64,000 nt of DNA from Ilex aquifolium (GCA_951799425.1 OX637405.1:26948635-27012634), one strand, 5' to 3'. Shown: positions 36,288-47,743, counted from the stretch's first letter. Program-made: numbers and translations. Notes: generated by a model from the letters alone, not told the origin.

Positions 36288-37031
36288 AATACTCCCAAGT
36301 TAAGAATACTCGGAACTGTTAGTGTGCTCTCTTCATCTGATATGTTAAGAAAACTTATTATTGTATGCATTCTTTGTCTTCTTTTTTTTATAAATGAAAT
36401 CTAATGTGCCATTGTTTGTATGTGTTGCATATGTTTTTGTAAATGGACATCCTACTCCTACCTGAATATGTAATCTGTGAGATTGATTCTTTGTCTTCTG
36501 CTGAGATTGATTGTTTGGAATACTCTATGGGAATTTTATTTTTTCCATATGGAGTGATTTAATTTTTTTGCCTGGACCAAAAGTACTATGACGCCCTTAG
36601 CAATCAAGAATAACATTTGCTTAATTCTCAACTCAATTTTATTATAGTTTTTTATGTTTTATTTTCTTCATTAAATTACAAGTGTGAAACTACATGGCAT
36701 AAAAGTTTTCTCATTACAAATATTCAAGTAGTATTTTTGACATTTGTTGTTTGTGTTATGTTAGAATATGTTATGCTATATTATGTTGTGTTATATTATG
36801 TTAGATTATTTAGAATGTTGGATTTATTTAGAATTTTGGATTATGTTGGCTTGGACGGGTACGGGGGAAGCGGGGCGGGGGCGGGGATTAGAAATTTACC
36901 CGTAGACGGGGATGGGGATGAAAATTTTACCCGTTAACGGGGGTGGACTGGGGATGGACGGAGTTTTTTTAAGTGGGTACGAGGATGGAGACTACACCCT
37001 CCGCCCCCGCTTCGGTCCACTGACATCCCTA
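36061..37031. mobile_element. hAT-type MITE nested in the PMD gene
   Basis: Ends TAGGGATGGCAGTGGAC and, in reverse complement, TAGGGATGTCAGTGGAC. Flanks are ACGGGGCG (36053-36060) and ACAGGGCG (37032-37039), an 8-bp duplication with one mismatch. Its removal rejoins the PMD frame LLGFTG to RAHKV. Subterminal G-rich words (CGGGGATGGGGATG) occur at both ends, with an AT-rich middle. No transposase. Confidence 0.85.
36235..36286. repeat. (CA)n(TA)n microsatellite
   Basis: About 17 CA units followed by about 8 TA units inside the hAT MITE. Confidence 0.95.
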
Positions 37032-39719
37032 ACAGGGCGCACAAGGTTGCGTCCAAGAGATTAGATTGGGGTCTCATCACAGCACTAGCTGAGAGGTGGC
37101 ATGTTGAAACACACACATTCCATCTTCCTGTGGGTGAGGCTACTATCGCCCTTCAGGATGTCGCAGTGCTTATAAGCCTACTGATCGATGGTATGACAGT
37201 GCCTGGGAGGGATAGTTGTTCTGATGACATGACCTAGCTAGCACTATGCCAGCAGTTGCTTGGGTTTACACTTGCTGTGGGGGCTATAGATGGGTCTTTC
37301 CTAAGGCTTTGTGCATTGCGAGGTCATTTGGATGGAGGTGTCCCCTGCTGATGCTGACGATGATTTCATAACATGTTATGCCATAGCATACATCAAGCTA
37401 TTGATCGGTTCATATTTGTTTATAGACATGTCATCTAGCAAAGTTAAGTAGATATACCTTCCATTGATTGCTGATCTTACCATTGCCGGTCAGTACAGTT
37501 GGGGCAGTGTAGCATTGGCTTGGCTATACCGCGAGATGCGTGTCGCTACTAGACGTGATACTTAGGATATCGGTGGCTTGCTTGTTCTACTTCAGGTATA
37601 CTTCAGCCTTCTCTTTTATGTATGTACAATTGTTGTTTGAAGTTGAATGTAATACCATACATACGTGTTCCACTACAAAATTTTCGTGTCTTTATACAGT
37701 TGTGGGCATATGAGCGTTTAGCACACATTCATCCACAAGGATTACTCCCACATGGCCCATTACCACATGTAGTAGCGGATGGAGCAAATGTAGATGTGGA
37801 GAACGGTCCAGCAGATGGTGTTACGCCTGCACCGGCACCAGCACCATATGTCGCGCCACATGATGAGCTGTCTGCAGGCCCTCGTGAGTGTAGGTAAGAC
37901 TATTTATTTTGTACGATTCATTTTTCATTACTTGTACTTACTTATTGGCAACTAATGTCATATGTAACTCTTTTTTTTTTTTGCTATCTAGTTGGGATGT
38001 TGCATTTTTCGAGCAACGCCTACCCATGTTTTGAGACATTACAAAGATCAACTTGACTAGATGCGGGATGAGTAGGTATACCAACAATTGCATGTATATT
38101 TGTTAGTTATTTGTGTTGTTGGTGGGTTATTCTGTAATTGGAGGTTTGTATGGTTTGTGGATGTTTGTGGGTTGTTGTTAGTGTATGCATGGAATATAAT
38201 ATGCAATAGGTGGTTTTAAAAAAAATTTGGAGGCATATTTATAGGGGAAACTCTGCCAAAATTTTTAATTTTTTGCAAGTTTAACAACAATTGACATTGT
38301 TATCCTGCAGATGATATGACAACCTTTCACTATCGATGTGCTGGGCAGCTTACTAGATTATTGTTTGCGGGATCGGGAATTATGGACTACACGGGCACCG
38401 CTCATTTGTTTTGATGTGGTGGAGTGGCATTTTCCCGACCATGTTCTCCGACAGTTTTGGTGCAAATAGCCGATACCAGCGGCATGTGTTTCAAGTAGGG
38501 AGTTGCATGCCACAAATAGGCGTTGCAGACCTGGTTATGACTGGACCACTGCACATCAGCATGTGGGAGCAGCGGAGGGATACTATTGTTCATGGCGAGC
38601 CTACCCTCGACATGATGGATGCCACTGATCCATACATGGAGTGGTATCAACTTATTACTCGTCTACTTTTCGGACCACCCATTCCGCAACCTGATATCGA
38701 TTTCTAGCCAGACGACAGTATCATCGAGCTGTTGGTATGTCTTGTTTAATTTGTAGTTAAATTAAACGTGTTACAAAAATTACGTAATATTGTTGTTAAT
38801 CATTAATTTATGGTGATGCAGGAACATACACTGACTCAAATATATCACACAACATGTGATACTATTAGGGGCCAGCCTGATTTGACGACTTGTTTGGCGG
38901 CTATTAGCCTGATCGGGGATGTCAGCTATAGTTGTTTGTCATATATTTTTGAGCACCGTAGACTTGTGCAAGCACTGGTAGACATTCAACAACCATCAGT
39001 TGTAGCACCAGTGCCTACACGCCAGCGTGGTGTACGTATTCCACGACGGCCAGCTGCACACGCACATGAATAGACATCCTCATCGGTCGTGGATACTACT
39101 TCAATATCATCACATATAGACCCATCGGCTTCATATGTTCTCCAGACCGCCAAAGCATCTCCACCTACACCATATATTCTTGTTGCTGATTATTGCAGTC
39201 CACCATCCGTTGTTGACCATGCCGCTACACCACCGATTGACCCTCCTACACAGACACCTACAGTGACATCATGTGCTCCACCATTGAACTCACTACACGT
39301 GGATAAATAATCGTCACCATGCACACCTTCACAGCAGCCGGTGGTTACAAAAGATGTGCCACATGTACTGGACCAGACAACTACATCACTTCACGAAGTG
39401 GCTTGTATTCCACAGACTGTCCCACCGTTGCCCCCACGGTCTACTTCTCCTATTCCATATAAGGACTTTTTCGATGATGCTAAGGTTCTTGCTGAGGGAG
39501 TGACACAAGAGCCATCACTTTCACATAAAGGGCGACACAGAGGTGGGCATGGATTCATTCGTCTTTGCCACCATGCACATGATCTTGTAGACGGTGGAGT
39601 GACTCAAGAGATTTCAGCTCCTCCTGATGGACAACGGCCCAAGCAACAAAGGAGACCACCACCTTGTGGAATGTAGAACATTTTTTTTGTCTATGTTGTA
39701 TATAAATTGTGTTAATTGT

Positions 39720-40152
39720 CTTCATCTTCGTCAGACATCTCCACATCAGAAATACATCCAGCTTCGCCACTCAATTGGAAGCTTAAAATTGCTTCTTATA
39801 TATTCCCTTGGGTAGCAAGGTCTCTTGCGATACGACAAAGGTTGTACTGATTACAATAGATCGTCATTCGATTGTTCTCAGCTCGAATACGAAACAATAC
39901 TTGCTATAATTCTTGAGAAGTGGTAATACGCATACCAATGGCAACTTGTCGAGGCCTTCTTATGTTGCACGAGCGTAAATCTAACTTTAGATATTCTCTT
40001 TCCATCAAACGATATTTGCCATTCTGCCATTATTGTGTTTCTAGCTATTCATGAATAGCGTAAGCGAGGATTCATTGGATAGAATAACTCATCCTCTAAT
40101 GCCCAATGATCACCCAGAGTTTCAAACACCGCTCTCGGACTATAATTCATGG
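39720..40152 (-). pseudogene. Small MULE accessory ORF, copy 1 (unknown function)
   Basis: On the minus strand, starting MNYSPRAVFETLGDHWALED near 40152. After a frameshift it reads KLDLRSCNIRRPRQVAIGMR, then RIRAENNRMTIYCNQYNLCR, IARDLATQG, and ends MSDEDEDN before a stop. Two in-frame stops and one shift. It aligns with the plus-strand ORF at 40852-41295 (RVRKENNMMMVCKCRYYMLQ and C-terminal MSDEN), so these are diverged duplicates facing away from each other. No known domain was recognised. Confidence 0.5.
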
Positions 40153-40199
40153 TTAGAGATGAAGAGTATACATTGAACATTGCACATGAGTTCAAACTT

Positions 40200-40700
40200 A
40201 TAGGCATTATGGATGTGAGTATGCCAGTCTACAATCTCAATGAATGACACTAAACCATTGTGTAGTCACAATGACTAACATTGAACCAATGTATAGTCAC
40301 AATGACTGACACTGAAACAGTGTGTAGTCACAATGAATGGCATTGATACAATTGTCATGTTGTACCTTTTTCTTGTTCAGCATCCCACGTGAATGAAGAG
40401 CCTCAACACTGTTTGAAATAAAGACAAACCAATAAATTGACAACACACTGCATTGCACTTCAATGCACTAGTGTGTAATGACAATCAAAACCCTGTGACT
40501 ACACACTAGTTTAATGCCAAAAACCCTGATATTGTTGAATATGTCATGGACGTGAATCAGTGTGAATCAGGGTCTAGTAACTTCAATGAATGAGATATCT
40601 CAGTGTGTAGTCACACTCACATGTACCAGTGTGCAGTCACACTGACAGGTAATAGTGTGTAGTCACACTAACTGCACTCTTATTTCAATTTTTGACCATC
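40200..40700. repeat. Palindrome-rich tandem repeats between the two small ORFs
   Basis: Units of about 30-45 bp contain GTGTAGTCACAATGA or AGTGTGTAGTCACACT, an imperfect palindrome (AGTGTG/CACACT). About four copies of the first kind lie at 40255-40345 and about four of the second at 40590-40680. It sits where a shared promoter for the divergent ORFs would be. Confidence 0.75.
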
Positions 40701-40851
40701 AACTCAACTAAAAAGGTGACTACACACTACTGCATTGATGACAACTGTGTTTATCCGACAAAATAAATGACTACACATTGCTGCATTTAACACAATGAAA
40801 CCACTATAAAAACGCAATAAGGAGTGGTTCATATCACATGTATTGCATATT

Positions 40852-41295
40852 ATGTCTACATCAAGACCATCTTCCATTGATAACAGCCGTAGACATCAAC
40901 GAGTTTGGTTGTTACAAGAGTGAGATGATGATTACAAGAGTGAGAGATTTTCTGATCCAAAAGAGTATTATGCCAGACTCCGACGAGAGTGGGCTTTTCA
41001 TGCTAATGAATCATACTCATTATGAACAGATCTAAGAGAACTTGGTATAACGGTGCTACATAGAATTTCACTTTCTATACCACGAAGGAATAGAGTGGAA
41101 TACGAAACAGCAGTTAAACGTGTACGAAAGGAGAATAATATGATGATGGTGTGTAAGTGTCGATATTATATGCTCCAATTAGCAACTGACATGGTGGCCA
41201 CTGCAATTGGAAGGGAGTTGACAACTATTGAGCGATCTACTGTATTGTCTAATGAACAATACCTATCAAATGAGTATATGTCTGATGAAAATTAA
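40852..41295 (+). pseudogene. Small MULE accessory ORF, copy 2 (unknown function)
   Basis: A single frame from ATG 40852 (MSTSRPSSIDNSRRHQRVWL) runs 147 codons to TAA, interrupted by two TGA codons. Segments: DPKEYYARLRREWAFHANES, DLRELGITVLHR, then RVRKENNMMMVCKCRYYMLQ and the acidic end MSDEN. The frame is otherwise conserved, suggesting recent loss. Related to the minus-strand ORF at 39720-40152. Length and charge could fit a small DNA-binding or coiled protein, but function is unknown. Confidence 0.5.
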
Positions 41296-41599
41296 CAAAT
41301 GTAATTAGTGTCCAACTCATTGTGTGTATAACGTTTATGTGTATGTCCTATTTAATGTTAAGCAATGCCATAGCTTTATAAGTCTATTCAGTATTTTTTC
41401 ATATCACAACTTTTTCATTGTCACATCTTGTAATTGTCAAATTAGTTCCGAACTATGTAGTGTGATGTCATTTCATTGTTATTTGAATTTGCCAAATCGA
41501 GCCTATATATACCAGAATTCACAATTGTGTAAATGAACCACCAAACAAAATATATAGGCACACATCACATAGACAATACAACCAAACCAATAAAGGTTT

Positions 41600-42081
41600 T
41601 TCTTTAAGCAATGAACAAAATAGTTCATATTCGGCTAACAAACGTGAACGCTCAACTGACTGATCAACATCACTGAACAAAGTTCCTTCTTTTGGATTAT
41701 ATACAGATTCTAGTGGTTTAACGTGGTATGGACGAAAGCGTGAGTTTCGCAATGAGTCCATTGACCCTTATCACCCATTCGGTCAAGCTGGACATGTAAT
41801 TGTTGGGCCTGCAATTGACTATCTGCCTCCAGGTGCTCATATCGAACACACACTAAGATAGCGACAGTTATATGACAAACTTTGTTACCTTAAGGTATTT
41901 TGTCATTGACATGGACTGGCGGTATCGAAGGCACATTCGGTTGATATTTATGATCCACAGAATTCAAACAATCATGACGAGATCATATCAAGTCTTGAAT
42001 GTGAAAATGATCAAATGCAGCATCTACTTGATCGTTTGCATGCAATCGAGTATGCAAAAATAGAGCATTTTGATCCTGAAT
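41600..42081 (+). pseudogene. Third small MULE ORF (unknown function)
   Basis: One frame contains KVPSFGLYTDSSGLTWYGRK, DPYHPFGQAGHVIVGPAIDY, and a C-terminal heptad-like ECENDQMQHLLDRLHAIEYA ending FDPE at 42081, with two internal stops. The start is not clear. No recognised domain. Same strand as the transposase and near the right TIR. Confidence 0.4.
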
Positions 42082-42403
42082 AACGCCAAAATTGAAATTA
42101 TAGAGGATCCGGTACTTGTTTCCGATCCTGAACTTTCTGATTTCTCTGATTTGGACGGTGATGCATCAGACACTTTTATCCAATCATACTTATGTTTACT
42201 TGGTAATCATTTATGTTGTTTTGAGCATCAACTACGTTATTGAAAGCCTTTTACCCCTATCAAATGCACTAGAAAGTGTTATGAAATAAATGCTCAGTTT
42301 TTTGGTTATGAATAACTTAGATTTTACATCGCTTAATAAACAGTATTGTCGACATTATCAAAATTCAAAATAACATTTTATTTTTGAATTTTAAATTAAA
42401 ATT

Positions 42404-42487
42404 AATTAAATGTATACAATGAAAACGTATACAATGTTTTTTAAATTAATTAAATGTATACAATGAAAACGTATACAATGTTTTTTT
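42404..42487. repeat. Tandem duplication of about 41 bp
   Basis: AATTAATTAAATGTATACAA with following GAAAACGTATACAATG occurs twice in succession. Confidence 0.85.
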
Positions 42488-42607
42488 AATTTTGATATGA
42501 TCAAAATATATTTATTTTGAATATAATTAAATTTTTCAATGAATAAAATTAAACATTCAAAAAAATTATATATAAAAAAAAGGGGGACAAAACGTTAGTG
42601 CAAATGA

Positions 42608-42851
42608 CATTTTTTAGAAATGTTATTTGAACCAACATTTTCAGTAAAACGTCAGTTGGATTGACGTTTTTTTCTTTTTGCAACTAAAAAAGATCACTTG
42701 GTCTGACTTTTTCTACAAAAAACGTTACTTTGAATGATGTTTTTACGCTAAAAACGTCATTCCAACTGACGTTTTAAAAACTAACTGAGTTTGAAAACTA
42801 CCCTCTTTTGGGTATAACTTTGAAAAACCCCATGGGTTAGGATAAAAGCTC
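42608..42851 (-). repeat. Right TIR of the MULE with palindromic subterminal repeats
   Basis: Reverse complement matches the left TIR. It carries palindromes at 42649-42670 and 42753-42773 (AACGTCA...TGACGTT with a TTCCAAC spacer) and degenerate ones at 42608-42630 and 42719-42745. Confidence 0.85.
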
Positions 42852-42861
42852 CTACCTAAGG

Positions 42862-45070
42862 GCCAAAATGGCTTTATTTGTTGTGGGCAGAATGGAAGAA
42901 ACCACACTGCGGCAGTAGGATCCGCTGGACCCCTACCCAAAACACTTTGTGACGCGACTCCCTCGATTATATCTGCGTCCCTTTTATGGATCGCGAAAAA
43001 ACTAGCTGGAATGGTGAGGATATTATATAACCACCTCTCAGCAACCTAAACATGAACTCGACAACGATGAGGTCACCGTGAGTCTACCAAAAATATGTTT
43101 AGTCTCATGCCTGAGCAGCAGCAAATGTGCCATGCAATTTGACTATTGAGCACAACACAAACAGGCTTATCGAAGTCCTCGTGACACCCATGACTTGTGT
43201 TACTCGAAGTGGCCTCGATGCTCGAGTAACTCGTAAATGAACCGCTTCGAGGGAGTCATGTGGGTTGGCACCGATGCACTAATCACAACTCATTTGCATA
43301 GGTTTATTCCTTCTTTGAAGTTTAATTCTTGCATGATTTCTTAACTTAGATGAATGAGGTCCTTGCATTAAAATAATCAATCTCACTGGACCCACATGGA
43401 AATGGTTTTTGCCCTCAACATTATGCAAATGCTGGAAGGAAAATGAATATATGTGTGCATGTCTTGGGTCTTGACCGCACCTCAAATTCATAGGCCATGA
43501 AAAAAAAATTATACATAACTATTCACTGTATTTTTGAAAAAAAAGGGGGAAGGGAGGCGAGAAAATAATAAAGAAAAGCTATCTAGCTTTTTTATTTTGA
43601 GGAATATTTAGTATTTCAATTGATAGAAAGAAAATATATATTGCCTTTCTTTCTGCAGCACGAAATGTATTGTGACGCAGATCGTATAGCAGCACAGTAC
43701 TTGAATCTATGAGATCGATGTCAGGGTGGTTCAGGCCAATCAAACCGGTTGACCTTTTCAGAGACATTTCCACATACATGGGTTTCCAAACACCCATATC
43801 CAGTCAGTAACGGCGGGGCAAAATGAACTCATCGTACCCCTTATAGGGGGTGCGATGACTTAGGGCAGATTTTTAGCAAATTCCTTCGTTCAGGGCCTGA
43901 AAAGGGCATTTTTACCCTTTTTGGTAATGTTCTGTAGTTGAATAACTTCACCGTCTAAAGTTAGAATTGATCGCCGTTAGTTCTACCTTAATCCGGGTGA
44001 TTAATAATTTTTAACAGTATAATTAGTTTGACATTTTCCTTTCATGGAAAAATCTGTATTAATGGCCTAATTACGTAATTAATGATAATTAGGTCACGTT
44101 TTGTTATTTCCTAATTAGTTTTAGGGTTTTAGCACATTTTATACCCTTGTAAGGCTTAGGGCTAAGTGGTTTTTGATTGATTAATACAATTGAGGGAGCC
44201 TCTCTGTTATTTCCAATTATTCTGATATTCTTATGAATCAATAAATCAATTGAAGCCTTTAGAACTGATATTCTTGTGTATCAACAGTTCTAGAGTAGGA
44301 TTCTAATCTGGTATTTGTGTGCAACTCAACAGTTTAGTTTTGTTATCCCATTTCCTTCATTATCCACCCTTATTTTACCCGTTTCCCTACATCATATTGC
44401 CACCCGCATCGAAACATATTGCTGGTTGTTATTCTGTGTTTGGAAAACAAAAAAAAAAACATAATGAATATTGAGCCTAATGATAATGATTTGTCTTATG
44501 TGCAAGGGACATTGTGAATCCACAAAAGGCGCGTCACCAGCACATCCTTGAATTCTCGAGAGGTTCAAGTGATCTCCACAGCTTGCCACTCCCTCCAATG
44601 ATTTGAGAAATCAAATCTCAATTGTACAAATGGTTGAGGCATAGCCGCATATCGCTATGAAGAAACCTATCGATCTCAATCTCATGATCTACGAAGATTG
44701 GTCACATTGCTAAAGGCCATCTTTAGCCTTTGTCACCACAAGTAATTGATGTTGAATATTCTATCCACTTATTGGAGTTCCTTTTGGGGCACTCATGGCA
44801 TCTACCTCAAAAATATCATCTAGCCAAAGCATTCTACTATCCAATGACGATAGCTAGAAATGGTTTTGAGCAACATGCTCGCCTAAGCTGACACCTTAAT
44901 TCATGAGCCAAGCAACGGTTATTATGTTATATGGCGACAAGATCGACACATAGGATGTGTCATGCTAAGCATACTAGACGAATTATTTTCCATGAAGCGG
45001 TACCAAACCATATGAAAGCCTTTTTTTTGGCAAAAGTTGCCTATCAAAATAAAATTTTGTCGGGACTAAA
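42862..45070. other. Non-coding repeat region after the MULE
   Basis: No supported gene. 43924-44391 looks LTR-like (TGTTCTGTAG to TTCCCTACA; a TTTTATACCC start region and polyA-like words), but the flanks do not match. Sequence at 43180-43270 is shared with 26050 and 28215. Confidence 0.4.
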
Positions 45071-45077
45071 GGTGTTA

Positions 45078-45515
45078 TTGTTATAGAAAATAGGTATATA
45101 ATTAGATCATATTGAATTGTATGAATTCTAACTTATGCAATAAATAAAAATAGTGCACTCAAAGTGATGCATATCTGCATGAACAGTAAATAAGAAAACG
45201 AAAATTTCAATCCGAACCTTGTGAAACACAATCTCCTTAAGGCAGATTTGTTCCCTCTCGGTGCTCAAAGTCGATGAGCAACTATCTCCCAAGATAGAAC
45301 GGATTTTATGTTCTTGAAGAAACAGCACTTCAATCTTCAAGACTCCAGTGAACACAACTTGTGTTTATACTTGAATTGAACCAAAAGAACAATGCAACAA
45401 TATGCAGAGAGAGAGAAGAAATTCTGAAATTGGAATCCAGAAAATGGGATGGATTGAAATGGCTAGAGGACTGTCTATTTATAGACTCTTGGTGGTTGTT
45501 CAGATTGTCTTGACA
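45078..45515 (-). mobile_element. Possible short LTR (Copia-like)
   Basis: On the minus strand it runs TGTCAAGACAATCTGAACAA to TTCTATAACA, with a TATA box (GTCTATAAATAGAC, about 45478) and a typical leader. Flanking pentamers do not match, so it is tentative. Confidence 0.4.
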
Positions 45516-45569
45516 AAGTATACATGAGTCGAGTAAGGTAAATCCAGGTGGAGTTGATCTCACCATAAG

Positions 45570-45740
45570 TTACCCATAGGCGTTGCCTCGTTCAAATGTT
45601 GATGCAACTGCCTCGAAGACTAGAGGCATGTTAAAGGTACTCAAAGACGTCCACTGTTCGTGGCAGCCCTTTGCGACGGTTTGGTTTCAAATATACTGCT
45701 CTCTTTTAAATCATATCAGGATGAAAACATAAATGAAGAA
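45570..45740. repeat. Imperfect direct repeat, copy 1
   Basis: Shares AGGCGTTGCCT, GCAACTGCCTCGAAGA, CACTGTTC and GGTTTCAAATA with 46530-46720. Part of an unclassified dispersed repeat. Confidence 0.55.
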
Positions 45741-46529
45741 CTCGACATGATGCCCACAACAATGCATTGTATGGATTTCAAAAGGCATACTACGTCTCTT
45801 CAATTGGAATGCAAGATGAACATGGCCATGCGATAGGCCATGCAGCTTAGCCCCTCGCTGCCCATTCAACCACACCCTACTATGTCACGGCGGCGGGCCC
45901 ACTCCAGCCTATCAAGTCTATGGCCTTAATCCTTATTCAAGCTTTACCTAGCTAAAACCTTTAGCTTATCAAGTCTAACATGTGCCAATCGAGAATGACA
46001 TACTCACAAGGGCACACTCCTTTCCCGCAAGCTCATTTTGTGGCCACTCACAGGAAAATTCTTGAAGCTAGTTTGATGCGGGGCTGCTAAACATGTCATG
46101 TACCATTTTCGACAACTGAATTGAACCTCCGTGGCTTGGGTTTCTTACAAAGGATGGTTGCCATGACTGCCTTGCAACGACACTTGTGATGGGAGAGCTA
46201 TTTCGAATCTGCTTGTGGCCATGAGACCTATAAACATCACTGCGAGGCAGACTCATGTGAAAAGAAAAAAAATGCTCGAGGGAATGACATGAGCAGCACA
46301 TAGCTTGCCTCGCTCAAATTGATTGGCCTATCTTGCCATTATCCATGGGATACTTGGTGAAGAAAATTAAAAGGCCAAGGCCATATGTTGTGCAACTAAG
46401 ATGCTGCATGTTTATCTTCGGATGCATCAATATGGAGCAAGTTAATACACTTGCAAGAAGTGAGAGCTTCTTTGGCCGCGAGACCCACCAGTGGTCACTG
46501 CGAGGTAAACCCACACCGAGAGGATCTTG

Positions 46530-46720
46530 ACAAAAGCTTGACATAGGTGTTGCCTTCCATCACCCAACGAAAGTTGAATTCTAATGCAATTACCTCGAAG
46601 ATTGAAGGCATAATAAAAGGGTCCAAATGATCTCCACTGTTCATGGCAACCTCTTGCCACCGTATCAGGATGGTTTCAAATAAGCCATTCTCTTTTATAC
46701 TATATCCGTTGCTCCAACAT
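46530..46720. repeat. Imperfect direct repeat, copy 2
   Basis: Counterpart of 45570-45740, about 960 bp downstream. Confidence 0.55.
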
Positions 46721-47740
46721 TATAGTGTGATGAAAAACTTATGTTTTGAAAATCTATGAAAGTAGAGTGATTTCTAGTTCATGCATTGGCAGTGAAGCCA
46801 CAACTGATATGGTGAACTTATATCCTGGAGTGCTAACATGGAGCAAGGTATTGAACTTATAATGGGTCACAACCACAGGCGCATGAGCAGCACATGCATC
46901 CAATTACACTTGCCTATTTTACAAAGGAACTCTACTACTTAGTGGCACCCAATTGTTATTATTCTCAGCGCTGGTACATCGCGACATTGCTCTATGAATT
47001 TGAGAGTCAAGGCAGGGGATTATTTTACCCACTTCGCGATAGAACGTTGCCTCTTTGCGACACTTATGAAGGCTTCCTCGAGCAACTATATGACTACACA
47101 TATCAAACTAAAAAAAGTCTCCACATCAGCTCGGATATTTTCGTGGAGCATAATCTCTAGTGGGGTTTCGGCATAAGGGTGATAACTTTGCTACTGGCTA
47201 ATCACATATACCCCAGTTGATTTTTTTCTCAAGTGCGACAGCTATGCACATCTCATTTCTTGCCATATTTCTTGGGGCCTTATCTCTAGCTGGGAGCTTC
47301 TGTGGAGTATTTCCCAAAGCTATATTTGTGGCTACTACATCAAATTGATGCATATTTCCATCTGGTCCTATTCATCAAATGGAAATATCGGACTTGAGAT
47401 GGCCTCATTAAAATGCTATGGTACTTCCTCGGACCATCAATATATCTTGCGCAATGAGTCCCTTGCCAAATAATGGCCACAGCTTAGCTAAATAATTCTA
47501 CAACTAACTAAAGTAGGCTCTGCCATCTTACTTCAGAAATGGTATTCTTAAATATCATATCAAGGCAATGTCAAAAATGATGCACGCATTGGTTCTCCAT
47601 CATAACCAAATGCGCGTAGAGAACAAATATAAAGGCTCATAATATCTTGTCGGCTTGCACATGATACTACTAGATTCAAGGAGGAAGCCTAATGTGAAAA
47701 ATTCATTCCAGCCTAATGTGGAAAATTCAATATTTTCTTA
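46721..47740. other. Non-coding repeat region
   Basis: No gene supported. A fragment at 46895-46990 (ACTTGCCTATTTTACAAAGGA ... GGCACCC) has only a short frame and no domain. Confidence 0.35.
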
Positions 47741-47743
47741 CAT

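Larger units (their letters stand above)
35851..39676 (+). pseudogene. PMD (plant mobile domain) gene carried by the MULE
   Basis: Starts at ATG 35851 (MDSDGRHLLHPGPHDHSALS). Conserved PMD blocks follow: DERVICYLSLLGFTG (35990-36055); after the hAT insert, RLDWGLITALAERWHVETHT and LPVGEATIALQDVAVLISL (37050-37190); SYLFIDMSSSKV, QYSWGSVALAWLYREMRV (37400-37560); LWAYERLAHIHP (37698); DYCLRDRELWTTRAPLICFD (38355-38410) and EWHFPDHVLRQF; DPYMEWYQLITRLLFG (38627-38680). Introns of about 100-270 bp separate blocks. The C-terminal tail to 39676 is Thr/Pro/His-rich. Frameshifts and the 971-bp insertion disrupt it. The family (MAIN/MAIL1, PP7-long-form-like) is known from plants and from MULEs. Confidence 0.8.
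28411..42851 (+). mobile_element. Mutator-like element (MULE), 14.4 kb, with TIRs and 10-bp TSD
   Basis: Terminal inverted repeats start GAGCTTTTAC on the left and, in reverse complement, GAGCTTTTATC on the right. The two ends then share CCTAACCCATGGGGTTTTTC and more, extending about 200 bp with divergence. The 10-bp CTACCTAAGG flanks both sides exactly (28401-28410, 42852-42861). Inside are a MURA-type transposase relic, a PMD gene and further ORFs, all described separately, plus nested insertions (a 2.6-kb solo LTR, a 1-kb hAT MITE). Without the nested inserts it would be about 10.8 kb. Confidence 0.9.

Noticed and set aside
36038-36404. Frames with Val-Cys or Thr-His repeats
   Set aside because: They are translations of the CA microsatellite inside a MITE.
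40200-40700. Possible CRISPR array or tRNA cluster
   Set aside because: Repeats are short imperfect palindromes with related spacers; no tRNA boxes or cloverleaf are seen.
43924-44391. Confident LTR call
   Set aside because: LTR-like composition only; ends are weak (TGTTCTGTAG, CCCTACA), there is no flanking duplication and no primer site.
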